From the NCBI GenBank assembly GCA_021825585.1, contig JAKAGT010000002.1, positions 248,001 through 312,000 of the forward strand: a stretch of 64,000 bases of DNA. The letters are read 5' to 3'. Origin of the DNA: Bacteroidota bacterium (lineage in GTDB: Bacteria; Bacteroidota; Ignavibacteria; Kryptoniales; JAKASW01). Numbering within the stretch: position 1 is the stretch's first letter; every line of letters begins with the position of its first letter. Positions 1-8,082 of this stretch are shown one piece after another. The translations under genes were made by a program, and so were the position numbers. The notes beneath the pieces are model-generated. The model was given only the letters and a program-made list of their open reading frames with translations, was not told the DNA's origin and made no database searches.

Positions 1-663
1 GGCGAGGAGAGCGGAACTTCTGTCCTTGTCTATTACCGCCTCGACTCCTGTGACGTCGCCGTTCTCGAAAACAACGGGTATCCCGCCTCCGCCAGTTGCG
101 ATGACTATTATATTGTCTGCAACACATCTGCGGATTACTTCAATCTCCATTATTTCCACCGGCAACGGCGAAGGGACAACCCTCCGGTAACCGCGGGCAG
201 CGTCTTCAATGATGTCCCATCCCAACTCGCTGCGCTTCTGCTCGGCAGTTTCCTTGTGATAGAATGGCCCTATCGGTTTGCTCGGAGCGGAAAAAGCAGC
301 GTCGCTTCTCTTTACCGCAACCCGCGTAAGCACGACGGCCACGGGTGTATGAATATTGCGCGCTCGCAGCTCGGATTGCAGCGAGTTGAGCAATATGTAA
401 CCGATCTCGCCTTGAGTAGATGCGACACAAACGTCGAGGGGCTGTGAATAGGTCTGATTCGAAGCGGCTTCTGAACGCAGGAGCTGTGAACCGACCTGCG
501 GGCCGTTACCGTGAGTTATGACAATCCTGTAACCAAGCGCGGCTATCTCTGCGATGTTGGATGCTGTCATCCGGGCGTTTTCAAATTGCTCTGAAATCGT
601 CCCCCGCTGTCCGGATCTTATGAGCGAGTTGCCGCCGACAGCTACCAACACCGCACGATGCAT
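1..663 (-). CDS. arcC: Carbamate kinase (3' end cut off by window edge)
   Basis: Carbamate kinase makes ATP from carbamoyl phosphate and ADP, or runs in reverse. I translated 221 codons with no stop before the window edge, so the C-terminus is missing. Family signatures are visible: AVGGNSL at the N-terminus, THGNGPQVGSQ near residue 50, PIGPFY near residue 130, and a C-terminal ATGGGGIPV followed by AVIDKD, which belong to the amino-acid kinase fold. The ATG at 663-661 lies one base beyond the argF stop (TAG 667-665), so the two are almost certainly cotranslated. Adjacent ornithine carbamoyltransferase and carbamate kinase usually indicate energy-yielding citrulline breakdown. No arginine deiminase is in the window, so the direction of flux is open. 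Confidence 0.95.
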   Translation of the reverse strand, partial: MHRAVLVAVGGNSLIRSGQRGTISEQFENARMTASNIAEIAALGYRIVITHGNGPQVGSQLLRSEAASNQTYSQPLDVCVASTQGEIGYILLNSLQSELRARNIHTPVAVVLTRVAVKRSDAAFSAPSKPIGPFYHKETAEQKRSELGWDIIEDAARGYRRVVPSPLPVEIMEIEVIRRCVADNIIVIATGGGGIPVVFENGDVTGVEAVIDKDRSSALLA

Positions 664-664
664 T

Positions 665-1603
665 CTATTTCTCCATGAAATCTTCCTGACCGGCAAAGAG
701 TGCATACATTATCGCCTTCTGCGAATGGAGCCGGTTCTCCGACTCATCCCAGACAACCGACTGTTTCGAGTCGATGACCTCATCCGTGACTTCTTCTCCA
801 CGGTGGGCCGGCAGGCAATGCATGAAAATTGCCGACTTCTTTGCCAGACTCATCAGCTGTTTGTTAACCTGGAAATCGCGGAATACCTTCAGTCTCTCCT
901 CCTTTTCGCTTTCCTGTCCCATGCTGACCCAGACATCGGTATAAACGACATCGGCATCCCGGACGGCTGCCCTGGGGTCGTGTTCAACTCCGATTGTTGC
1001 GCCCGTCTCCTTTGCCGCTTCCCCCGCGAGTTTGAGAACATCCTTGGGCGGTTCATACCCCCCCGGCGTAGCAGCTACGAAGTCCGTCCCCATCTTCGCT
1101 GCCATCAACATCAGGGAATTGCATACGTTATTGCCGTCTCCGACAAACACAAATTTCTTCTTCCTTAAATCGCCGAGATGCTCTTTGACGGTAAGGAAGT
1201 CGCCCACAGCCTGGCAGGGATGCTCGTAATCCGTGAGCGCGTTGATCACGGGGATCTTCATGTTCGCCCCCATGTCGACGCATCCCTGGTGAGCGTAAGT
1301 CCTTAGCACGACGCCGGACATCCATCTCTCCAGGTTCTTCGCCACGTCATGTATGCTTTCCCGCTTCCCGAGACTTATGTCAGACTGGGAGAGGTAAACA
1401 GAATGTCCACCGAGCTGGTAAACCCCAACGTCGAACGTGACGTGGGTTCGCAGGGATTGTTTTTCAAATATCAAAGCTACCGATTTCCCCTTGAGCGAAT
1501 CGCTGTATTTTTCCGGCTGAGCCTTCATTTTCATAGAAAGGTCGATGAACCGCTTCATTTCCCGGGATGACCAATCTGCAATACTGAGAAAGTCTTTCTT
1601 CAT
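665..1603 (-). CDS. argF: Ornithine carbamoyltransferase
   Basis: A 312-residue transcarbamylase that interconverts ornithine plus carbamoyl phosphate with citrulline. The carbamoyl-phosphate loop reads SLRTH instead of the textbook STRTR. The HPCQ motif (residues ~128-131), the ornithine-specific SMG loop (DVWVSMG) and the HCLP catalytic motif are intact, so ornithine is the expected substrate. The start is supported by an AAGGAG site just upstream. It lies between a COG2403-like GTPase and carbamate kinase. The product could serve synthesis (argG and argH lie near 60-63 kb) or catabolism; the arcC pairing favours catabolism or a dual role. The symbol argF covers family identity, not direction. 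Confidence 0.93.
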   Translation of the reverse strand: MKKDFLSIADWSSREMKRFIDLSMKMKAQPEKYSDSLKGKSVALIFEKQSLRTHVTFDVGVYQLGGHSVYLSQSDISLGKRESIHDVAKNLERWMSGVVLRTYAHQGCVDMGANMKIPVINALTDYEHPCQAVGDFLTVKEHLGDLRKKKFVFVGDGNNVCNSLMLMAAKMGTDFVAATPGGYEPPKDVLKLAGEAAKETGATIGVEHDPRAAVRDADVVYTDVWVSMGQESEKEERLKVFRDFQVNKQLMSLAKKSAIFMHCLPAHRGEEVTDEVIDSKQSVVWDESENRLHSQKAIMYALFAGQEDFMEK

Positions 1604-1641
1604 TCAATCTTCTCCTTTATAAGTAAATCGCCATTCAGAAG

Positions 1642-2973
1642 CTACGGTAATTTATGTTCTGTCAAAAAACCTTCCAATATTTCTTTGACGCCCGGCCTGG
1701 TAATCTCGGCGAGCTCGTAACGGACCCTAACCGAAGGCCTTTTTATTTTCACGACGCGCCGCAAATCGATAGGAGTTCCAATTATCACCGTGTCGCAATC
1801 GGACCTGTTAATCGTAGCCTCCAGCTCTTTGACCTGCTTGTCACCATATCCCATCGCGGGAAGCAGAGTCCCGGTCTTCGGATATTTTCTGAAGGTTTCG
1901 GAAATCGAGCCGACCGCCCACTTCCTCGGATCGACCAGTTCGCTTGCGCCGAATTTCTGAGCGGCTATGACGCCGGCTCCGTACGACATACCTCCGTGCG
2001 TCAATGTAGGACCGTCCTCGACAACCAGCACGCGTTTGCCCCGTATTAGCGATTCATCCTCGACTGTCACGGGCGAAGCCGCTTCGATGATCCTGGCCGT
2101 CGGATTGACGGAGAGCACATTGCTCCTGACGGTGTCGACATTCTGGCGCAGAGCCGATTCGACCTTGTTTATCACGACGACATCTGCAAGAAGGATATTG
2201 GCCATGCCGGCATAATAGGAAAGCTCGTCGCCGGGGCGGTGAGGATCGGCCACCGTTATTGTCAAATCCGGCTTGTAGAACGAAGTGTCGTTGTTGCCGC
2301 CGTCCCAGACAATTACATCCGCCTCCTTCTCGGCTTCGCGGAGTATCGCTTCATAGTCGACGCCAGCATAAATTATAGTCCCGTTGGTTATGTGAGGCTC
2401 GTACTCCTCCATCTCTTCGATTGTGCATTCGTTCTTTTTCAGGTCTTCAATGCATGCATAGCGTTGTACCTTCTGCTTGACGAGGTCGCCATAGGGCATC
2501 GGATGCCTGACGGCCACGACCCGCAGTCCTTTTTCTCTGAGTATGTTGCAGACTGCCCTCGATGTCTGGCTCTTGCCGGACCCCGTTCTGACCGCGACTA
2601 CTGCAATAACCGGTACTTTGCTTTTCAGCATTGTCTTGTCGATTCCAAGCAGCTTGAAGTCGGCTCCAAATGACATCGCCTCAGAAGCCTTCTTCATCAC
2701 ATAGTTGAAAGAAACATCTGAATAGGCAAATATCGCCTGTTCGATGCCGTTTTCCTTTATTAGTTGAGGAAGTTGTGATTCGGAGAAGATAGGAATCCCC
2801 TTCGGATAAAGGGCGCCCGCCAACTCTGCGGGATATCTGCGCCCGTCAATATTAGGAATCTGAGTCGCAGTGAATGCGACGACTTCGTATTCTTCGTTGT
2901 TTCTGAATGCAGTGTTGAAATTATGAAAATCTCTGCCGGCAGCGCCGAGAATAACCACTTTTTTCCGTTTCAT
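1642..2973 (-). CDS. COG2403-like predicted GTPase (cyclic 2,3-diphosphoglycerate synthetase-related)
   Basis: A 443-residue protein with an N-terminal Rossmann-like segment (VVILGAAGRDFHNFN), a P-loop near residue 135 (RTGSGKSQTSR), and later VIWDGGNND and VLVVEDGPTLTHGG motifs. This matches the predicted-GTPase family related to archaeal cyclic 2,3-diphosphoglycerate synthetase. In bacteria its reaction is not established, and it often sits beside carbamate kinase and ornithine carbamoyltransferase, as here. The reading frame also offers TTG at 2976, but ATG at 2973 has the better-placed AAAGGGA site. Only 38 bases separate its stop from argF, which suggests one transcript. Function is inferred from family only. 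Confidence 0.75.
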   Translation of the reverse strand: MKRKKVVILGAAGRDFHNFNTAFRNNEEYEVVAFTATQIPNIDGRRYPAELAGALYPKGIPIFSESQLPQLIKENGIEQAIFAYSDVSFNYVMKKASEAMSFGADFKLLGIDKTMLKSKVPVIAVVAVRTGSGKSQTSRAVCNILREKGLRVVAVRHPMPYGDLVKQKVQRYACIEDLKKNECTIEEMEEYEPHITNGTIIYAGVDYEAILREAEKEADVIVWDGGNNDTSFYKPDLTITVADPHRPGDELSYYAGMANILLADVVVINKVESALRQNVDTVRSNVLSVNPTARIIEAASPVTVEDESLIRGKRVLVVEDGPTLTHGGMSYGAGVIAAQKFGASELVDPRKWAVGSISETFRKYPKTGTLLPAMGYGDKQVKELEATINRSDCDTVIIGTPIDLRRVVKIKRPSVRVRYELAEITRPGVKEILEGFLTEHKLP

Positions 2974-3277
2974 CAAGAATCCCTTTCAATGTTTTTGAGA
3001 AGAGATGGAGGTTAAGTGCGTTAAATGATTTTGAGAGCTATGTGTGTGAATGGTTGAAAATGAGGGTTTGGGAAAGCGATAGGGCAGCAGGTTCAGTTAT
3101 TGGCATTATGAAAACCGCCCTTCGTTGCATACCATCAATATGTTATGACTGGGAATCGAGAATTTCAAGGCTGAAAGCCCGAACAGTCAGTGTTGTCACT
3201 AATCTGGCCGAAACAAGGCTGTTGGACTTACGCCGGATTCCCCGTCATCCAAGCCGGTGATCTATCGACGGCAAAGG
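2974..3277. other. Intergenic region with no recognisable gene
   Basis: About 300 bases between the COG2403-like gene and the Nudix gene. A 72-codon plus-strand reading frame is present, but it has no ribosome-binding site and no recognisable composition. I see no tRNA, no clear promoter hexamer pair and no strong terminator. The leader of the argF cluster transcript presumably starts here. Confidence 0.5.
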
Positions 3278-3937
3278 TCATTGATACAAATATTTCAGAA
3301 ATTCCCGGATAATCCTTGCCGTTATTCCCCATATTGTGCCTTCAGGAGTTTGATACACAAAAACCTTGTGCGTGAACCCTCCCCAGGTTTTCCAATATCT
3401 TTCGGGCAATCCCAATTCCTTAGAAGGCAGAAGCACAACATCCTCACCGGTCTTCTTGTCGGTGTATGAAGGATGAACTTCGACCCTCACCTTGTATTCA
3501 GTCGGCTCGTTAACTCTGAAATACGAGACAGGGAGGGCAAACGCCTTCTCAACCTCGTCAGGGTTCGGCTTGAGTTCACTGAGACTTACATCTGAAACGC
3601 CGACGAACACGTCTACCATCGCACCCATGGGAGCGAATATCGAGTCGAGCCGTCCGACGATTTGAATTTTTTCCTTAATTATCCCGAGTTCCTCGACGGT
3701 CTCCCTAATCGCTGTTGCCTCGCCGGACTCGTCCCCGTCGTCATACCGGCCGCCGGGAAGCGAAATCTCTCCCCCCTGCCTGATCCCCGACGCTCTTTTT
3801 TCGAAAATGACATGATACTCGTCGCCAATGGGGACAAGCAGAAGAAGGACGACCGAACGGAAATATTCCTCCCGGCCTTCCAGACAGGGAGCCTTGGGGA
3901 GTCTGCTCCTCAGCGATTCGAATTCCTTTATTCTCAT
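3278..3937 (-). CDS. Nudix hydrolase, CoA-pyrophosphatase (NudL/YeaB) type
   Basis: A 219-residue Nudix enzyme. Residues ~55-85 hold the extended signature: the UPF0035-type lead-in ending in EISLPGG, then the Nudix box with spacing Gx5Ex7REUxEExGU (RETVEELGI). That lead-in is typical of NudL/YeaB enzymes, which cleave CoA and its derivatives to phosphopantetheine and 3',5'-ADP. The next gene on this strand side is panC, for the CoA precursor pantothenate, which fits a CoA theme, although 214 bases separate them. No strong ribosome-binding site is seen before the ATG. Nudix specificity cannot be settled from sequence alone. Confidence 0.85.
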   Translation of the reverse strand: MRIKEFESLRSRLPKAPCLEGREEYFRSVVLLLLVPIGDEYHVIFEKRASGIRQGGEISLPGGRYDDGDESGEATAIRETVEELGIIKEKIQIVGRLDSIFAPMGAMVDVFVGVSDVSLSELKPNPDEVEKAFALPVSYFRVNEPTEYKVRVEVHPSYTDKKTGEDVVLLPSKELGLPERYWKTWGGFTHKVFVYQTPEGTIWGITARIIREFLKYLYQ

Positions 3938-3984
3938 TTTGGGTCAATCAAAATAGTTGTGGTGTACTGACTGTGCAAGCTAAA

Positions 3985-4007
3985 TATTCTACGCCGAAGA
4001 TTCGGCG
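3985..4007 (-). terminator. Possible terminator hairpin after panC
   Basis: A near-perfect palindrome (CGCCGAAGATTCGGCG, 3992-4007) can form a 6-bp GC-rich stem with a 4-base loop. On the minus strand it is followed by a weak T-rich run. It lies between panC and the Nudix gene. The short stem and poor U-tract make this tentative. Confidence 0.35.
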
Positions 4008-4151
4008 CCCGCTGAAGTTACAACGAGAGATGGTGAACAAGGGATGCATCGGGTGGCGGTTCGAACCGTTATGCAAGAGCGGCCCGCTTATCAATGTTCA
4101 ACGGTGGGTAAATCACTGCCTCGCATCCCGGAGATTCCGGAACGGTATCCT

Positions 4152-5018
4152 CTATTGCGTTCTCTGCCGGACTTTCAGGAGCATGTTGTCTATCAGCCTT
4201 GTCTGGCCGAACCTGACGGCCAGCAACGCCAGGATTTCGGCGAGTGAGCCGGCCTCCTCGATTTTGCAGAATGTTGCCGGTTCGACAAAGCTGACGTAGT
4301 CAATCTTCCCTTCGGATTCAGAAGAGATCAGCCTGACCATGGCCGATCGGACTTTTTCGAGCGACGTCTCTCCCTTCGAAAGGTTAGATTCGGCAAGTTT
4401 GAGAGAGCGATACAAAACATTCGCCTGTTTCCGCTGGTACTGAGAAAGGTATACATTCCTGGAGCTCAGCGCCAGGCCGTCCTCTTCCCGAACGATCGGT
4501 GCAACGACAATCTCGACATCGAAATTCAGATCCCTGACCATTTTGCGGATTATGAAAGCCTGCTGTGCATCCTTCTGCCCGAACAGCGCAACGGCTGGCT
4601 TAACGATGTTCAACAGCTTTGCTACAACTGTCGCGACTCCTTTAAAGTGCGTCGGCCTGAATTCGCCCTCCAGGATATGAGACACCTTATTCAGTTCGAT
4701 GAAGGACAGGTGTTCTTCCGGATACATTTCTCTGTCGCTCGGAACGAAGAGATAATTCACACCCCGTTCCGCGGCGTTCTTTTCGTCACGGGAAAGATCC
4801 CTTGGATATTTATCCAGATCCTCGCCTTGAGCGAATTGCGTCGGATTCACATAAACCGACATGACCACAACGTCCGATCTCTTCTTTACCTCGTCTACCA
4901 GGCTGAGGTGTCCTTCATGCAGATAGCCCATCGTAGGGACCAGGCCGATCTTTTTTCCGCTGAGGCGCAGCCCTTCTGCAGCAGTCTGCATTTCTTTGAC
5001 TGTCTCAATTATTTTCAT
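4152..5018 (-). CDS. panC: Pantothenate synthetase (pantoate-beta-alanine ligase)
   Basis: A 288-residue enzyme that joins pantoate and beta-alanine with ATP in coenzyme A biosynthesis. The HIGH-like nucleotide motif appears as TMGYLHEGHLSLV (residues ~29-41), followed by the conserved VYVNPTQFAQGEDLDKYPRD and FGQKDAQQAF segments. Length is normal for the family. The ATG lies three bases after the arginase stop (5022), so the two are probably one transcription unit, an unusual pairing. panB and panD are not in the window. Confidence 0.95.
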   Translation of the reverse strand: MKIIETVKEMQTAAEGLRLSGKKIGLVPTMGYLHEGHLSLVDEVKKRSDVVVMSVYVNPTQFAQGEDLDKYPRDLSRDEKNAAERGVNYLFVPSDREMYPEEHLSFIELNKVSHILEGEFRPTHFKGVATVVAKLLNIVKPAVALFGQKDAQQAFIIRKMVRDLNFDVEIVVAPIVREEDGLALSSRNVYLSQYQRKQANVLYRSLKLAESNLSKGETSLEKVRSAMVRLISSESEGKIDYVSFVEPATFCKIEEAGSLAEILALLAVRFGQTRLIDNMLLKVRQRTQ

Positions 5019-5021
5019 ATC

Positions 5022-5927
5022 TCAGATAATTCTCTTCCCCAGGGCGGATGCCACAACTTCGGCCGCGAATTCTGCAGATTCGTTCTTTATGTCGAATATC
5101 GGATTGACTTCGGTCACTTCCAGTGAACTCATGCATTCGCAGTCCGCGATTGTTTCCATTATCAGATGCGCCTCGCGGTAACTGAGTCCTCCGGGAGAAG
5201 GGGTTCCGACCCCTGCCGCTACCGAAGGATCGACGGAATCGATATCGAAACTGACGTGGAGCAGGTCTACCTTCTCCTTCATCTCTTTAAGCAATCTGCC
5301 GATTATCCGGTGTGCCCCGTACTTGTCTATGTCAGACATCGTGTAGTGGGTGATTCCCGTTCTCTTGACGATTTCTTTTTCAGCCTTATCGATATTGCGG
5401 ACACCGATGAGCGCCGCATTGTGCGGGTCGACCTTCCTGAAGTCTCCACCGATTGTTGTCAATTCTCGCGCGCCCTCTCCCAGGACTGCAGCGAGCGGCA
5501 TGCCATGAATGTTTCCCGAAGGAGTGGTCTCGTAAGTATTCATATCTGCGTGGGCATCGATCCAGATGACCCCCAGCCGCAGACTCTTCTTGCGGGCGTA
5601 ATTTGAGAGACCGGATATTGTTCCCATGGCGATCGAGTGGTCGCCGCCAAGCACCAGAGGAAACTCACCGTTATCCATTATCCCCTCGACTTTGTGCGCC
5701 AGTATCGTGGCAACACGGACTATCTCCGGAAGATACTTCAGTTTCGGGTTGTCTATCTCCTGGCTTTCAGGGACCTTGACGGGAATATCACCATCGTCAT
5801 GGACCGTGTGTCCAATTTCCCTCAGCCGCTCGGCGACCCTGGCAATGCGCAATGCTGACGGGCCCATGTCGACCCCTCGCCTCCCAGCGCCGAGGTCCAT
5901 CGGTACCCCGATCATTCGAATGGTCAT
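5022..5927 (-). CDS. rocF: Arginase
   Basis: Hydrolyses arginine to ornithine and urea. From the chosen start the protein is 301 residues, normal for bacterial arginases, and begins MTIRMIGVPMDLGAGRRG. Manganese ligands are visible in GGDHS (His), DAHADMN (two Asp and His) and SFDIDSVDP (two Asp). The arginase-type GVGTPSPGG loop and EVNP near the end are present. The frame stays open for 33 codons upstream, but that extension is not family-like, and the ATG at 5927 has an AAGGA site. Its ornithine can feed the carbamoyltransferase 3.4 kb downstream. An agmatinase is less likely because the N-terminal and GTPSPGG regions are arginase-like. Confidence 0.92.
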   Translation of the reverse strand: MTIRMIGVPMDLGAGRRGVDMGPSALRIARVAERLREIGHTVHDDGDIPVKVPESQEIDNPKLKYLPEIVRVATILAHKVEGIMDNGEFPLVLGGDHSIAMGTISGLSNYARKKSLRLGVIWIDAHADMNTYETTPSGNIHGMPLAAVLGEGARELTTIGGDFRKVDPHNAALIGVRNIDKAEKEIVKRTGITHYTMSDIDKYGAHRIIGRLLKEMKEKVDLLHVSFDIDSVDPSVAAGVGTPSPGGLSYREAHLIMETIADCECMSSLEVTEVNPIFDIKNESAEFAAEVVASALGKRII

Positions 5928-6079
5928 CGGGGTTCCATCCTTTTCATAAGGACCCGACTTCCGAACGTATATTTCGATTTCCTGTAATCGGGATTTAATT
6001 CCGTCATTGCGACCGGTTCTTTCCAATTAGGATTTGTTCTCGGGGCCTTGAAAGCATTTCTGAGGGCCTGCCGCTGCTC

Positions 6080-6919
6080 CTAGTTCTCCAGCAGCTCGAG
6101 CAGCTGTGTAACTCTTCCCTTCAACTCCTTCCGATGTACAATGAGATCGACGAAACCTTTGTCGAGCACAAACTCCGACCGCTGGAAGCCGTCCGGCAAA
6201 TCCTTTCCGACAGCCTGTTTTATGACGCGGGGTCCGGCAAAGCCGATCAGTGCACCCGGCTCTGCAACGTTGAAGTCACCCAGCATCGCAAAACTCGCGG
6301 TCACGCCGCCTGTAGTCGGATCGGCAAGAATCGAAATATACGGGAGCCCTGCCCTGTGGAGCTTCGTCAGCCATGCGCTCGTCTTTGCAAGCTGCATAAG
6401 GGAGATTGCAGCCTCCATCATCCTTGCGCCTCCGCTCTGAGAAACCACGATGAGAGGCCGTTTGTATCTCACCGCCCGGTCCACCGAACGGGCAAACTTC
6501 TCGCCGACTACGGAGCCCATGCTCCCGCCTATAAACTGGAAATCCATGCAGCCGAAAACAACTTTGTGCCCGTTAATCTCGCCGGTACCCGTTCTAATCG
6601 CGTCCGTGAGCCCCGTCTTCTTCTGTGCCTCCGCAAGCCTCGCCCTGTATGACTTCGTGTCGACGAAGCCCAGGGGATCGTTCGACTTCAGGTTCTTATC
6701 GGTCTCCTTGAACGTCTTCCGGTCAATAATGACCTGGATGTACTCCTTGCTTCCGATGCGAAAATGGAAATTACACTTGTTGCACGTCCAAAGGTTGTCT
6801 TCGAGCTGGGATTTGTGGAGTATTTCTCCGCACTTCTCGCACTTCACCCATGACCCTTCCGGAAGGTCCTTTTTTTCGGCCGAGATTATGTTTTGTTTAG
6901 AACGTTTGAACCAAGACAT
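6080..6919 (-). CDS. accD: Acetyl-CoA carboxylase carboxyltransferase subunit beta
   Basis: The beta subunit of the carboxyltransferase that moves the carboxyl group from biotin to acetyl-CoA in fatty acid synthesis. Residues ~26-50 form the four-cysteine zinc ribbon (CEKCG ... CNKCN). The crotonase-like core follows, with GGSMGSVVGEK and SQSGGARMMEA oxyanion/CoA segments and PTTGGVTASFA. The start ATG (6919-6917) overlaps the tsaB stop by one base (TGATG), a classic coupling arrangement, and gives the family-typical MSWFKR start. A TTG one codon upstream is a less likely start. accA is not in the window. Confidence 0.96.
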   Translation of the reverse strand: MSWFKRSKQNIISAEKKDLPEGSWVKCEKCGEILHKSQLEDNLWTCNKCNFHFRIGSKEYIQVIIDRKTFKETDKNLKSNDPLGFVDTKSYRARLAEAQKKTGLTDAIRTGTGEINGHKVVFGCMDFQFIGGSMGSVVGEKFARSVDRAVRYKRPLIVVSQSGGARMMEAAISLMQLAKTSAWLTKLHRAGLPYISILADPTTGGVTASFAMLGDFNVAEPGALIGFAGPRVIKQAVGKDLPDGFQRSEFVLDKGFVDLIVHRKELKGRVTQLLELLEN

Positions 6920-7629
6920 CAAGCCTTCTCCACAAGTTTGTTGAGGGGATTTCCCTTAATCGCGACGAAGTCTTTTACATATAATGGAACTGCAGATTGC
7001 AGGTCTGCAAAATCGCCTCTTTCATATTTTTCCATCGCCAGGACCGCGACATTTCTTGCCGATGCCTGCAATTCGACGAAGGATTTTTCGCCGAATTTCC
7101 CTTGTACGGATTCGTATGCCTCAAATTTCGGTACCCCTTCACCGACAAAGAGCGTGCCTGGGCCGAATTCTTCGACAATACTGTCCGCCTGGGCCACACG
7201 ACAGTGGCCTGCGACGCACGATTCAGATGTATAAGTGGCATAGTAAAACTCATCGCCCCGTGCGTGAAGAAGAGGGACGACGACCCTGCCATCGGCAAAG
7301 CCTGCGACAGCATAGGCGATCGCGTCGAGAGTCGGGACAGAAATAATCTTCTTGTTCAACGCGAACGCGATCCCTTTCGCCACGCTCAGGCCTATGCGCA
7401 ATCCTGTGAAGCTTCCCGGTCCAATCGAAACACCGATTGCGTCCAGGTCCGCCTGTCTAAGCCTGAGATCCGAAAACATATTATTTATCATGACGACAAG
7501 CCGCTCGACATGCACATGCGGAACATACAGAGAAGATTCTCCAAGGAGCTCATCCCCCTGCATCAAAGCTATTGAGCACGATTTCGTGGCAGTCTCTATC
7601 GCAAGCAGTCTAGTATCCAAATGGCTCAT
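6919..7629 (-). CDS. tsaB: tRNA t6A threonylcarbamoyl transferase complex subunit TsaB
   Basis: An ASKHA-fold partner of TsaD in making N6-threonylcarbamoyladenosine at position 37 of ANN-decoding tRNAs. The N-terminus LLAIETATKSCSIAL and the signature SIGPGSFTGLRIGLSVAKG (around residues 65-83) are diagnostic. The C-terminal part is longer than the minimal family core, as is usual. The start is uncertain: ATG at 7629 is chosen, while a TTG at 7644 would overlap the tsaE stop. Neither has a strong ribosome-binding site, so coupling to tsaE is likely. It is followed immediately by accD. Confidence 0.93.
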   Translation of the reverse strand: MSHLDTRLLAIETATKSCSIALMQGDELLGESSLYVPHVHVERLVVMINNMFSDLRLRQADLDAIGVSIGPGSFTGLRIGLSVAKGIAFALNKKIISVPTLDAIAYAVAGFADGRVVVPLLHARGDEFYYATYTSESCVAGHCRVAQADSIVEEFGPGTLFVGEGVPKFEAYESVQGKFGEKSFVELQASARNVAVLAMEKYERGDFADLQSAVPLYVKDFVAIKGNPLNKLVEKA

Positions 7630-7640
7630 CCAGGATTCGC

Positions 7641-8069
7641 TCAATTCCGGCCGTCAACATACGCGATGGCAATTTCCCGGGTTGAGTCGTCTACTATGCT
7701 CATCTTTACCTCGTAGCGGCTGTCGGGAATAATCCCGTCAAGCTTCTCCGCCCACTCCACCAGGCATATTCCGCCGGCATCCAGGTATTCGTCAAAACCG
7801 ATCCCGAATATTTCATCAAGGTCCTTCATCCTGTACAGATCGATGTGGAAAACCGGGATCTTACCATGGTACTCGTTGACAATTGTGAATGTCGGGCTGT
7901 TGACCGTTTCCCTGACCTCAAAATTCCGGCAGACGCCTTTGACGAACTGCGTCTTGCCGGCGCCGAGGTCGCCATAAAGTGCCACGAAGCTTCCCGGCCT
8001 GAGCTGCTTGGCAAATTCCATTCCCTTTTCGATAGTCTCTGCTTCACTCTTGGAGATAAAGATTTCCAT
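7641..8069 (-). CDS. tsaE: tRNA t6A biosynthesis ATPase TsaE
   Basis: A small P-loop ATPase that energises the TsaB-TsaD complex. The Walker A motif GDLGAGKT lies about 30 residues from the chosen start. The family segment NSPTFTIVNEY, followed by HIDLYR and the LVEWAEKL motif, is complete. ATG at 8069 is preferred because it begins MEIFISKS; a TTG at 8096 inside the end of porX would add nine residues. tsaE and tsaB are adjacent, as in many bacteria, and here they sit between porX and accD. Confidence 0.92.
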   Translation of the reverse strand: MEIFISKSEAETIEKGMEFAKQLRPGSFVALYGDLGAGKTQFVKGVCRNFEVRETVNSPTFTIVNEYHGKIPVFHIDLYRMKDLDEIFGIGFDEYLDAGGICLVEWAEKLDGIIPDSRYEVKMSIVDDSTREIAIAYVDGRN

Positions 8070-8082
8070 GGAGCGACGGGGC

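Noticed and set aside
4055-4070. GGTTCGAACC, resembling a tRNA T-loop
   Set aside because: The flanking bases do not form a five-pair T stem on either strand, and no anticodon or acceptor arm can be built around it; it is a short palindrome.
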